Shown in pieces: positions 7,876-13,584 of a stretch of DNA of 38,678 nucleotides; the first letter of the stretch is position 1, and each line of letters starts with the position of its first letter. This stretch comes from a virus. The stretch lies in the IMG/VR virus record IMGVR_UViG_3300032087_005120, positions 1-38,678 of that record. The stretch is one strand, 5' to 3'. Under the pieces are notes generated by a model, which did not search any database, was not told the origin of the DNA, and worked only from the letters and a program-made list of their open reading frames with translations. Made by a program: the position numbers and the translations under genes.

Positions 7876-9318
7876 TTAATTCTCACTTTCTAATTCTTGA
7901 TTAATTAATTCTGAATTATTTATTCTGAAATCGTGAACTATGTTCTTGAAATCATTGTAAATAAATTTCCATTCTTCAATATATTTTAAATGTTCGAAGT
8001 GTTGTTTATCATCTAAAAATATTAAAAGATTAGCATAATCCTTGTGAACATTTTTTAACAACCAATCAAAATAATTATGGTGATGTAAATCATCAGCATT
8101 ATTTTTATGATTTGATCTAATCCATAAATTCACAGTGTGAACAAATTCTAAATATCTAAAAAAAGAAATTTGTTTTATGTTCGATCTAAATATTCTCACT
8201 TCGATTGTATCTTTATTATCAAAGTTAATAACAGAATATTTTTCACCATGAGTTCTAATTGGTGAATGAAAATCAACCATTGGTTTAAATCTACAATATT
8301 GATTTTCATCACGACCAGAAATTTCAGTAATCAAATCTCTGTTTTGTGGATTGTTATAAAAACAATTTAAACGTTTCATTTGATTATCTGTAAAAGCTTT
8401 TCTTGAAAAGTGAATATGAATACCACAATTATAACCATGATAAGCTTTAACATATTGATTAGGATTAAGATTAAAAAACTTATTCCAAAATGTTTTCTTG
8501 TGATAATGAAACGTTGCATTTGTTGATACTAATTCAAATCCATGATCTTGATGTAAACTACCGTCATGTTTACAAAGAATTGAGTTCATAGTATCACGGA
8601 ATTTTTCAACAATGTCATATCTTGAAATAACTTCATGTCTTGTATGAAGTTCAACCTCAATGCCATAAAATAAAACACTATCGATTAATACAATTGCATT
8701 TTGTATTCCCACTTCAGCGACTGCCTTGCCTAAAAATTCAAGAATAATTTTTGCGTTGTATGCGTCTAAATAACTTGAATTATCTTCTTCATTCGCTTCA
8801 CAGTGATAATCATCATGGTGCGTGTCATCATGGTAATCACAATACCAACCTGTACTACTTAAACAATCATGGCAAAGATAATCATTATCACTTTCATAAT
8901 AAGTGCGTCTTTCATCAGTATGAAAAACGTTTTCACAATCTTCACAAGTGAAATAATCATTTTCATAAGCTTCTTGTGAAATTGTTTTATTATCATTGGT
9001 AGTTAAAAAATAATCAGCAACATAAAACTGATTTTCTTCATAACATACAAAGAGATTAATATTAGAATTATCTAATAATCCCTCAATTCTATTATTAAGA
9101 ATATCAGCAATTGCGTTTATTCTTTTTTTAATAATAGTTCTTGTATTATGGATTGAGTAATCAAAAAAACCATTTTGAAATTTAATGTTTAATCGATCCT
9201 CAATTTTTCTTTGATAGCCCCTAAGGATATTTTCCATTAGTTCGCATTTTGTGAAATCCTCAGTATGTTCATCTAAATAAACTTTTGTGAGTCTTTCTAT
9301 TACATTTCTAATATTCAT
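7876..9318 (-). CDS. Amidoligase (GS-fold COOH-NH2 ligase) with N-terminal Cys-rich domain
   Basis: 480 residues. Residues 125-175 form a metal-binding-like region with CxxC pairs (C125/C128, C149/C152) plus C160 and several His. The C-terminal half shows amidoligase hallmarks in order: GIEVE at 219-223, DGS at 252-254, GFELVST at 260-266, CGIHIHFS at 298-305, a GRDENQYCRFK segment, and a late TIEVRIFRSN. This glutamine-synthetase-like family is predicted to form amide bonds between a carboxylate and an amine using ATP, making peptide-like metabolites or modifying proteins; the substrate here is unknown. It is co-transcribed with the amidotransferase gene downstream and diverges from a 76-residue acidic protein gene. 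A purine-rich ribosome site (AAAGGA) precedes the ATG. About 28% G+C in sampled rows, well below the portal/terminase region. Confidence 0.8.
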   Translation of the reverse strand: MNIRNVIERLTKVYLDEHTEDFTKCELMENILRGYQRKIEDRLNIKFQNGFFDYSIHNTRTIIKKRINAIADILNNRIEGLLDNSNINLFVCYEENQFYVADYFLTTNDNKTISQEAYENDYFTCEDCENVFHTDERRTYYESDNDYLCHDCLSSTGWYCDYHDDTHHDDYHCEANEEDNSSYLDAYNAKIILEFLGKAVAEVGIQNAIVLIDSVLFYGIEVELHTRHEVISRYDIVEKFRDTMNSILCKHDGSLHQDHGFELVSTNATFHYHKKTFWNKFFNLNPNQYVKAYHGYNCGIHIHFSRKAFTDNQMKRLNCFYNNPQNRDLITEISGRDENQYCRFKPMVDFHSPIRTHGEKYSVINFDNKDTIEVRIFRSNIKQISFFRYLEFVHTVNLWIRSNHKNNADDLHHHNYFDWLLKNVHKDYANLLIFLDDKQHFEHLKYIEEWKFIYNDFKNIVHDFRINNSELINQELESEN

Positions 9319-9416
9319 AATTGTTTTTTCCTTTCTGAATATTCTGTATTGAATTATATATAAAAATATATATAAATATAGACAATAATTAATTAAATAT
9401 TCGTGAGGTATTTATT
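9319..9416. promoter_or_regulatory. Divergent AT-rich promoter region of the amidoligase cassette
   Basis: 98 bases between divergent start codons, almost entirely A/T, with an alternating TATATAAAAATATATATAAA tract at about 9357-9377. Such a tract can serve as -10 boxes for both directions. A GAGG ribosome site precedes the rightward gene and AAAGGA precedes the leftward gene. No exact -35/-10 pair can be assigned because nearly every hexamer fits. Confidence 0.4.
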
Positions 9417-9647
9417 ATGAAATATTACTTAGTTAGTGAAACAAATGTCGAAAGACAAGATTTATATACTTTACATAATCATACTGAACATTTTTTATTA
9501 AAAGTAGAAAATGAAATTCAATATTTTGATTTTGATGATGATGATTATAGTAATCATTATAATAAACATGAATTAACTGAACTAAATGAAAATCAGTTTA
9601 ATTGTTTAAAAGGAACTTTAAAAATTCGGGAAAAATTATATCCGTAA
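9417..9647 (+). CDS. Acidic small protein of unknown function (76 aa)
   Basis: 76 residues, rich in Asp, Glu, Asn, His and Tyr, with a run of aspartates (YFDFDDDDYSNHYNKHEL). A GAGG ribosome site lies 8 bases before the ATG. It diverges from the amidoligase operon and shares its AT-rich composition, so it probably belongs to the same acquired cassette. Its stop codon is the TAA inside the AT palindrome at 9644. I recognise no family. Because it is small, acidic and encoded beside a ligase that joins carboxylates to amines, it could be a substrate or tag, but that is speculation. Confidence 0.65.
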   Translation: MKYYLVSETNVERQDLYTLHNHTEHFLLKVENEIQYFDFDDDDYSNHYNKHELTELNENQFNCLKGTLKIREKLYP

Positions 9648-10553
9648 TAATTTATGACTCAAAAAAATTTCGGGGCGTCAGGGCAAAGTAATAAAATATT
9701 ACTAAAATGCTCATGCGCCCCCAGGTGTTCAGATTTTAAAAGTAATAAAATATTACAAATCACACGCACAAGCTCACGCAGCGGGAGCAGCTCTCCGTGG
9801 GCCGAGAAAAATTCACAAGCACAGGCTCAAGCACAGGCACAGGACGCAGGCGCACGCACAAGCACACCTGGCACCAGGTCAGCTCAAAAGTAATAAAATA
9901 TTACTCCACAGCAGAAGCTGCTGGAGCCTGGGATGGTAGTTCAAAAAGTAATAATTTATGACGAATCACGGCTCACACCGGCAGCCCAGATCCTGGGTAA
10001 AAAGTAATAAAATATTACTGACAAGCACAAGCGGCCCATCCAGCTGCTGTGGTTGGGGTAATAATTTATGACCATTTTTTATTTGTAGCTCCAGGTCTTT
10101 TTTGATAGATTATGGGAGAATATATAGAAAGGATTTGTTATGACTATAACAAAGAAACACTTAAACGAACTAGCTGACATAGTTTATGAAGCTAGAAAAT
10201 TATGCGACGGGAACAACGACGCTTTGGCTCACTTTGTGGATTTAAAAATACAAATGTTTGCCAAGCGACACGCACCCAACTTCGATCACATTAAATGGAA
10301 CGAATACATGCACAAGCTGAAGAAGGCAGAGGACAGACCCGAACCTAATAAGCAGTATAGACTGGTCGGGAAGTCTGGAGAATCTAGCATAGCCCGGGGC
10401 AACACCTGGGCAGAATCAGAAATAAAGTAATAATTTATGACTGACTCAAGGCTCACGACCACGGGTCAAGAGATTGCCCGACTCAGAAAAAAAATGCTCC
10501 GTAGTGATTCAGCTGCGGAGCAAGCTGCCATCTGGAAAGTAATAAAATATTAC
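9644..10553. repeat. Cluster of nine ~15-bp AT palindromes in G+C-rich spacers
   Basis: Two forms alternate. Form A, GTAATAAAATATTAC, is at 9688, 9742, 9890, 10004 and 10539. Form B, GTAATAATTTATGAC, is at 9644, 9948, 10058 and 10427. Four copies between 9890 and 10072 are spaced 54-58 bases. The spacers are strikingly richer in G+C, full of CACAAGCACA- and CAGGCTCAAGC-like words, and contain hairpins such as ACCTGG-CA-CCAGGT (9866-9879) and CAGCAG-AAG-CTGCTG (9909-9923). Form B contains both TAATAA and ATG. It ends the genes at 9647 and 10430 and supplies the ATG of the reading frames at 9654 and 10437. Between 9648 and 10139 I see no secure gene. A low-complexity frame at 9654-9893 (79 codons, Gln/Ala-rich) and a 38-codon frame from 9958 are probably by-products. 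Confidence 0.8.
10140..10430 (+). CDS. Hypothetical protein (96 aa)
   Basis: 96 residues with an AAAGGA ribosome site 7 bases before the ATG. The N-terminal two thirds look helical (KKHLNELADIVYEARKLCDG, ALAHFVDLKIQMFAKRH). The C-terminal segment is polar (PEPNKQYRLVGKSGESSIAR). The stop codon is supplied by the form-B AT palindrome at 10427. I recognise no family. It lies in the same direction as the following 53-residue gene and between palindrome copies, so the two may be co-transcribed from AT-rich sequence just upstream (10073-10130). Confidence 0.65.
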   Translation: MTITKKHLNELADIVYEARKLCDGNNDALAHFVDLKIQMFAKRHAPNFDHIKWNEYMHKLKKAEDRPEPNKQYRLVGKSGESSIARGNTWAESEIK

Positions 10554-10598
10554 CTGGAGCTGGAGTCCCAGGGCAAATTTTTTCTCCCAAAATTCTAA
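10437..10598 (+). CDS. Small helical protein starting inside the AT palindrome (53 aa)
   Basis: 53 residues starting at the ATG within the form-B palindrome (10427-10441), six bases after the TAA of the preceding gene. The protein looks genuine: a charged amphipathic helix (GQEIARLRKKMLRSDSAAEQ) followed by AAIWKVIKYYLELESQGKFF. The form-A palindrome at 10539 lies inside the gene and encodes VIKYY in frame. Its TAA overlaps the stop codon of the convergent nuclease gene (CTAA). A perfect hairpin TGCTCCG/CGGAGCA lies within the coding sequence. No Shine-Dalgarno precedes it, so translation would depend on coupling to the upstream stop. Function unknown. Confidence 0.5.
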   Translation: MTDSRLTTTGQEIARLRKKMLRSDSAAEQAAIWKVIKYYLELESQGKFFLPKF

Positions 10599-11170
10599 GG
10601 AACATGCACAAGCACACGCCCGATAGCAGGCTCAAGCACATGCGTCCATGGTTGGTCGACCGTGAACAAGGGTTCCACATCTTTGTAGTTGGTCACAAGC
10701 TCACGCACCACGGCCCCTGGCCAAAAGAAAATCTTTCTCTCTTCCACCCCCTTGGCCATAATAAAATTATCTTGGCATAGAGAATAACGCTTTAAATTCC
10801 ATGAAATTTGGAAAGGTGAGAGATCTAGTTTGTTTCCTTTTGTTAGCTTCAATTCACACCAAAAAGAAATATTCTTCTTTAAAGATTTATCTACATAAAC
10901 TCCCAGTAAATCGGGTATTCCTGGGGTTCCGTAAGTTTCAATTCTTGTCCAATAAATGTTCGGAGTTATCGACCTAACATTCTTCCAAAAAGTTGATTCC
11001 CTTCCTCGCTTTACGGAAGGGGTTGCCGTTTTCTTTTTTCTGTCTTTTGGTGATTGTTTCTCTTTTTTCAACAATGCGAATCTCTTCTCCTTCGACAAGA
11101 CAAAGTCGGACTCCAAGTTCTTTTTGAGTAGGTTTGAGTTTGTTTCCCGACCCACCAACCGACTTGCCAT
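10595..11170 (-). CDS. VRR-NUC-like PD-(D/E)XK nuclease, start uncertain
   Basis: The recognisable domain begins near residue 54 of the longest ATG frame: RGRESTFWKNVRSI, then YGTPGIPDLLGVY, FWCELKLTKGNKLDLSPFQISW. The GIPD...ELK combination is the metal-binding and catalytic core of PD-(D/E)XK/VRR-type nucleases, which in phages process DNA during recombination or packaging. The ATG at 11170 produces a 197-base overlap with the upstream nuclease gene; no ATG, GTG or TTG lies between 11010 and the domain, so the long overlap, a rare start or a frameshift must be invoked. The C-terminus (PWTHVLEPAIGRVLVHVP) runs into the CACAAGC-type low-complexity DNA and may have been appended by that repeat. 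The neighbours are the small terminase and a second nuclease. Confidence 0.7.
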   Translation of the reverse strand: MASRLVGRETNSNLLKKNLESDFVLSKEKRFALLKKEKQSPKDRKKKTATPSVKRGRESTFWKNVRSITPNIYWTRIETYGTPGIPDLLGVYVDKSLKKNISFWCELKLTKGNKLDLSPFQISWNLKRYSLCQDNFIMAKGVEERKIFFWPGAVVRELVTNYKDVEPLFTVDQPWTHVLEPAIGRVLVHVP

Positions 11171-11357
11171 TTACAACTCTACTTCCTTGAGATGTCTTAA
11201 TATCAAAGAAGTGTGCTCTACCGTTCTTTGGATTAACAACAATGATATCAATTGGACCTTGTTCGCAACAGTTTTTAAAGACGTAATAACCTTCTTCAAG
11301 AAATTTGTTGATCGCTTTGTTCTCGCTGATCGTTGCCTTGTATTGTCTCGGATTCAT
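10974..11357 (-). CDS. PD-(D/E)XK nuclease, Holliday-junction-resolvase-like
   Basis: 127 residues from the ATG at 11357, chosen because GGAGG lies 5 bases upstream; a start ten codons earlier has no such site. The core reads KFLEEGYYVFKNCCEQGPID, IIVVNPKNGRAHFFDIKTS, that is PID followed by D-x-K, as in small resolvase-like PD-(D/E)XK enzymes that recognise branched DNA. The C-terminus is basic. It overlaps the terminase small subunit gene upstream by 62 bases and is overlapped by the second nuclease gene downstream. Resolving branches before packaging is a plausible role given this context. Confidence 0.7.
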   Translation of the reverse strand: MNPRQYKATISENKAINKFLEEGYYVFKNCCEQGPIDIIVVNPKNGRAHFFDIKTSQGSRVVNGKSVGGSGNKLKPTQKELGVRLCLVEGEEIRIVEKRETITKRQKKENGNPFRKARKGINFLEEC

Positions 11358-11901
11358 TATCCTCCAAATCCGTAGGGGTCTGATCAATGATAGAATGTTT
11401 TCTTAAGTCTTGCAACATTTGATCAACTTCTTCGAGAGTCAAGTTATCAATTCCTTTCCCTGTTTGTTTTTCTTTTTTCTCATAATATCCAGCTGCTTTA
11501 CCTCTACTAATCTCAGCAGCTAAAGCTGTTTTGAGATCTGGTTTCATATCAAATTCATTGATATCTTTTGAGGTAGGATTCTCAGCACGAAGACCAAGTT
11601 CGTGTAATCTTCTCATATGTGTAGCCGGTGAAATTTTATATTTATTCCAAAGATCTTCCTGTAAGGCTCGAATGTAAGCATGAACTTTGGGGAACTCTTT
11701 GGCACTCTGTAATTTAGATGCTGTAATTCTAGCAGAGTTAGGATTATATCCTGCCATAACAGCACATTCAGTTGCAGTCTTTCGATTCTCTTGAGCAACT
11801 AAGTTTTCAGCAAAAGCTATTTGCTTTGGTGTCAGTTCATCTCTCATCTCGGTCAACTCTTTAGTCAACACGATATCATCCCCTGGTTTTCTAAACTTCA
11901 T
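11296..11901 (-). CDS. terS: Terminase small subunit
   Basis: 201 residues. The N-terminal part shows the DNA-binding helix-turn-helix of phage small terminases: ELTPKQIAFAENLVAQENRK, then ATECAVMAGYNPNSARITAS. The rest is helical (ALQEDLWNKYKISPATHMRR) with an acidic, Gln-rich C-terminus (DLEDNESETIQGNDQREQSD). It binds the packaging start site and delivers DNA to TerL. It is separated from terL by about 4.5 kb containing the amidoligase cassette and two nuclease genes. The stop lies within the resolvase-like gene's start region. Its own upstream region (11902-12068) carries the GAAGAATA repeats. Confidence 0.8.
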   Translation of the reverse strand: MKFRKPGDDIVLTKELTEMRDELTPKQIAFAENLVAQENRKTATECAVMAGYNPNSARITASKLQSAKEFPKVHAYIRALQEDLWNKYKISPATHMRRLHELGLRAENPTSKDINEFDMKPDLKTALAAEISRGKAAGYYEKKEKQTGKGIDNLTLEEVDQMLQDLRKHSIIDQTPTDLEDNESETIQGNDQREQSDQQIS

Positions 11902-12260
11902 AATTCCCTTATAAGAAGAAATCTAACAAAATCAACAAAAATATAAATCCAATTCAGATTTGCGAGCCCCCTCAGAAGAATATGTTATTCTTCAGAAGAA
12001 TGACTAGAAGAATGAAATATTTGGCTACTATTAAAGTATATCAATGATAATAGCTTGTCGAAGAATGAAAGAGTGAGATTCGTAGAATTTGAAAATATTT
12101 TTTTTATTTTTGTAGAAATTCCTCTTTATAGAGGTATTCTATTCTTCCGTGGTCCTTGGGCCGTGAGTGTTTATCCTTTCCCACTCACACCGATCCCTCC
12201 TTTATTTGTTAATTAGCCCTTGACCACGGGCAATTAATATCTATATTATCCTATATAGAA
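11902..12260. promoter_or_regulatory. Divergent control region with GAAGAATA repeats and nested palindromes
   Basis: No gene is seen in these 359 bases, which separate the leftward terS operon from the rightward small-gene operon. A perfect inverted repeat GAAGAATA/TATTCTTC lies at 11975-11982 and 11986-11993. Further GAAGAAT copies follow at about 11995, 12007 and 12060, and a TATTCTTC lies at 12040-type orientation at 12140-12147. A small hairpin CCTCT-TTAT-AGAGG spans 12121-12134. A large nested structure follows: CCGTGGTC (12147-12154) pairs with GACCACGG (12222-12229), and inside it GTGAGTG pairs with CACTCAC. The repeats look like operator or iteron sites for a phage DNA-binding protein, possibly a replication or transcription switch; that is inference. 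Confidence 0.6.
12220..12249 (+). promoter_or_regulatory. Sigma70-like promoter for the rightward small-gene operon
   Basis: A -35 box TTGACC at 12220-12225 is followed after 16 bases by TATATT (12242-12247), or after 18 bases by TATTAT (12244-12249). The start of transcription would fall around 12255, only a few bases before the ATG at 12261. The right arm of the CCGTGGTC/GACCACGG palindrome overlaps the -35 box, so a protein bound there would compete with RNA polymerase. Confidence 0.55.
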
Positions 12261-12455
12261 ATGGATATAACAATTAAGGTCAAAGAACGTAATAGCAAGA
12301 TGTATTCCAAAACGTTTGTCGGGGACAAAGAACAAATACTCCCTCAAATGCAAGAGTATATCGAAGACAACAAACACCATTACATCGATATCTTCTTCTC
12401 AACAGAGGAAGAATCAAAAGCGTTCACCTATGACGAGTTGTTTAATCCCAAATAG
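12261..12455 (+). CDS. Hypothetical protein (64 aa), probably leaderless
   Basis: 64 residues (MDITIKVKERNSKMYSKTF..., ending TYDELFNPK), with an alternating strand-like N-terminus and a C-terminal helix. There is no Shine-Dalgarno before the ATG; the sequence upstream is the promoter -10 region itself, so the message is probably leaderless or has a very short leader. It is the first gene of a run of closely spaced plus-strand genes to 14911. I recognise no family. Confidence 0.6.
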   Translation: MDITIKVKERNSKMYSKTFVGDKEQILPQMQEYIEDNKHHYIDIFFSTEEESKAFTYDELFNPK

Positions 12456-12466
12456 AAAGGAACATC

Positions 12467-12673
12467 ATGACGGAGAAAGTTCTAGAATTTAAAAAACCGA
12501 AAGAACGAAAAACTATTAAAGATAAGTCGTTCGTGGCAAGATTACCGTATCCTTTAACAATTCATGTCTTAGTGGATATCGTGGAAAGAATGGGAATCGA
12601 GCATGAAGGAACAGTCCTACCTGGGCTAAAGTACATATCACGAGAAGTCGTGAAGAAAGAAATGGAGGAGTAA
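12467..12673 (+). CDS. Hypothetical protein (68 aa)
   Basis: 68 residues with AAAGGA 5 bases before the ATG. The N-terminus is basic (LEFKKPKERKTIKDK), followed by ARLPYPLTIHVLVDIVERMG and a charged C-terminal helix (ISREVVKKEMEE). It starts 11 bases after the preceding gene and is followed immediately by the 39-residue gene. No known family is recognised. Early-gene position and small size suggest a host-takeover or regulatory factor, which is inference only. Confidence 0.6.
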   Translation: MTEKVLEFKKPKERKTIKDKSFVARLPYPLTIHVLVDIVERMGIEHEGTVLPGLKYISREVVKKEMEE

Positions 12674-12793
12674 ATGACGGACAAAGAAAAACTACAAAAA
12701 TTAAGTTCAATTATAACTAGCTTATGGGATATTTTTCCTAAAGAAACACAAGAAGAATTAGATAATATTTTATCTGATTGCGAAGAAAGATGA
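12674..12793 (+). CDS. 39-residue hypothetical protein
   Basis: Very short gene, preceded by a strong GGAGG ribosome site 5 bases upstream that sits inside the end of the previous gene. The ATG is adjacent to that gene's TAA. The product (MTDKEKLQKLSSIITSLWD..., ending NILSDCEER) looks like one or two amphipathic helices with an acidic second half. Function unknown. Confidence 0.55.
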   Translation: MTDKEKLQKLSSIITSLWDIFPKETQEELDNILSDCEER

Positions 12794-12800
12794 AACGATA

Positions 12801-12986
12801 ATGGAAACAATCATTCTTTTATTACATCTTTGTTTACCGAATGACGGACAAACAGAATGTCTTTTCATGAAAGAAGAAATGAAAAGTCAGCAACTATGCG
12901 AACAGAAAGTCGAAGAACTCAATCAAGACTTTATGGATTTAGATGTGTTCAATGCATCATGTGAAAGGAGCAGCTATGAATCTTAA
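12801..12986 (+). CDS. Small Cys-containing exported-type protein (61 aa)
   Basis: 61 residues beginning with a short hydrophobic stretch (METIILLLHLCLPNDGQTEC), then Cys at regular intervals (C20, QQLCEQK, NASCERSS). The pattern of hydrophobic N-terminus, then Cys...Cys...Cys, resembles the 67-residue protein at 19062-19265, so both may be secreted or periplasmic mini-proteins with a disulfide. No strong ribosome site is present; coupling to the preceding gene 7 bases away is likely. It overlaps the next gene's start by 11 bases. Confidence 0.5.
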   Translation: METIILLLHLCLPNDGQTECLFMKEEMKSQQLCEQKVEELNQDFMDLDVFNASCERSSYES

Positions 12987-13170
12987 AGAAGGTCTGGAGC
13001 AGTGGTCCAAGAACAATGATCCTTCATTCAAAGGTCACGGTGATTATAAATACGACCACATAGCAATCAAACTAATTAACGACTACGCTTGGTTAAGAGT
13101 TCCATATTGGATTCCAGGCATAGATACACATCCAATGGAGGGGATAGCATGGGAACAAGAAAGAAAGTAA
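12976..13170 (+). CDS. Hypothetical protein (64 aa)
   Basis: Start chosen at the ATG at 12976 because AAAGGAG lies just upstream; an earlier in-frame ATG (12943) lacks one and would lie deep in the preceding gene. The product (MNLKEGLEQWSKNNDPSFKG...) contains DHIAIKLINDYAWLRVPYWI and ends PMEGIAWEQERK. It is rich in Trp and Tyr for its size. No family recognised. Its 3' end overlaps the next gene by 22 bases. Confidence 0.55.
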   Translation: MNLKEGLEQWSKNNDPSFKGHGDYKYDHIAIKLINDYAWLRVPYWIPGIDTHPMEGIAWEQERK

Positions 13171-13346
13171 ATCCGATTCATGAGTATCAAGACGGGAGAG
13201 GAACTTCTGTTCGATACGCTTATCAAACGGATAAAAGAAAGCGAGCCAGAAAACTCGCAGAGAAACTGATGGGTAAAAATTACTTTACCAATATGCAAGC
13301 AGTGATGTTAGAAGCTGCTATCGAAGTATCGAAAGGAAAAGACTAA
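13149..13346 (+). CDS. Hypothetical basic protein (65 aa)
   Basis: The ATG at 13149 is preceded by GGAGGGG, a strong ribosome site inside the previous gene; an earlier in-frame ATG at 13089 has none. The product starts MGTRKKVNPIHEYQDGRGTS, continues VRYAYQTDKRKRARKLAEKL and ends in a helix (TNMQAVMLEAAIEVSKGKD). The end resembles that of the next protein (IHTVMLETYIEGY), so the two may be distant duplicates. The paired helices and basic linker are compatible with a small DNA-binding protein. The stop overlaps the next ATG (TAATG). Confidence 0.6.
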   Translation: MGTRKKVNPIHEYQDGRGTSVRYAYQTDKRKRARKLAEKLMGKNYFTNMQAVMLEAAIEVSKGKD

Positions 13347-13582
13347 TGGACATAACGACAAAAAATAGTTTAATCAGAAGAGGATTAGACGAAGCAAAGA
13401 GAAAAAAGTTATTTAAACTTACTCAAGAAAATAGGAAAAAATTTTCCGATATAATACATACAGTGATGTTAGAAACATACATAGAAGGATACCGAGATAA
13501 TCACAGAGATTCGGGATCAAAGAAAAATACAGTAAGTGATCGCTTCTGGAGAGATATGGATAATAGAAAGGAGGTACGGTAG
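13346..13582 (+). CDS. Hypothetical basic protein (78 aa)
   Basis: 78 residues starting by TAATG overlap with the preceding gene. The composition is strongly charged (RRGLDEAKRKKLFKLTQENR), with a central helix (SDIIHTVMLETYIEGYRDNH) similar to the end of the previous protein. It precedes the methyltransferase gene by 2 bases, and the GGAGG at its 3' end serves that gene. Function unknown; perhaps a small helical DNA-binding factor. Confidence 0.6.
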   Translation: MDITTKNSLIRRGLDEAKRKKLFKLTQENRKKFSDIIHTVMLETYIEGYRDNHRDSGSKKNTVSDRFWRDMDNRKEVR

Positions 13583-13584
13583 AA

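Noticed and set aside
9654-9893. 79-codon open frame in the palindrome cluster
   Set aside because: The product is a low-complexity Gln/Ala/Ser chain produced by the repeat DNA; it has no ribosome site and ends in another palindrome copy.
9644-10072. Repeat-spacer pattern resembling a CRISPR array
   Set aside because: The repeats are only 15 bases, come in two forms, overlap start and stop codons, and have irregular spacing beyond four units; no cas genes are present.
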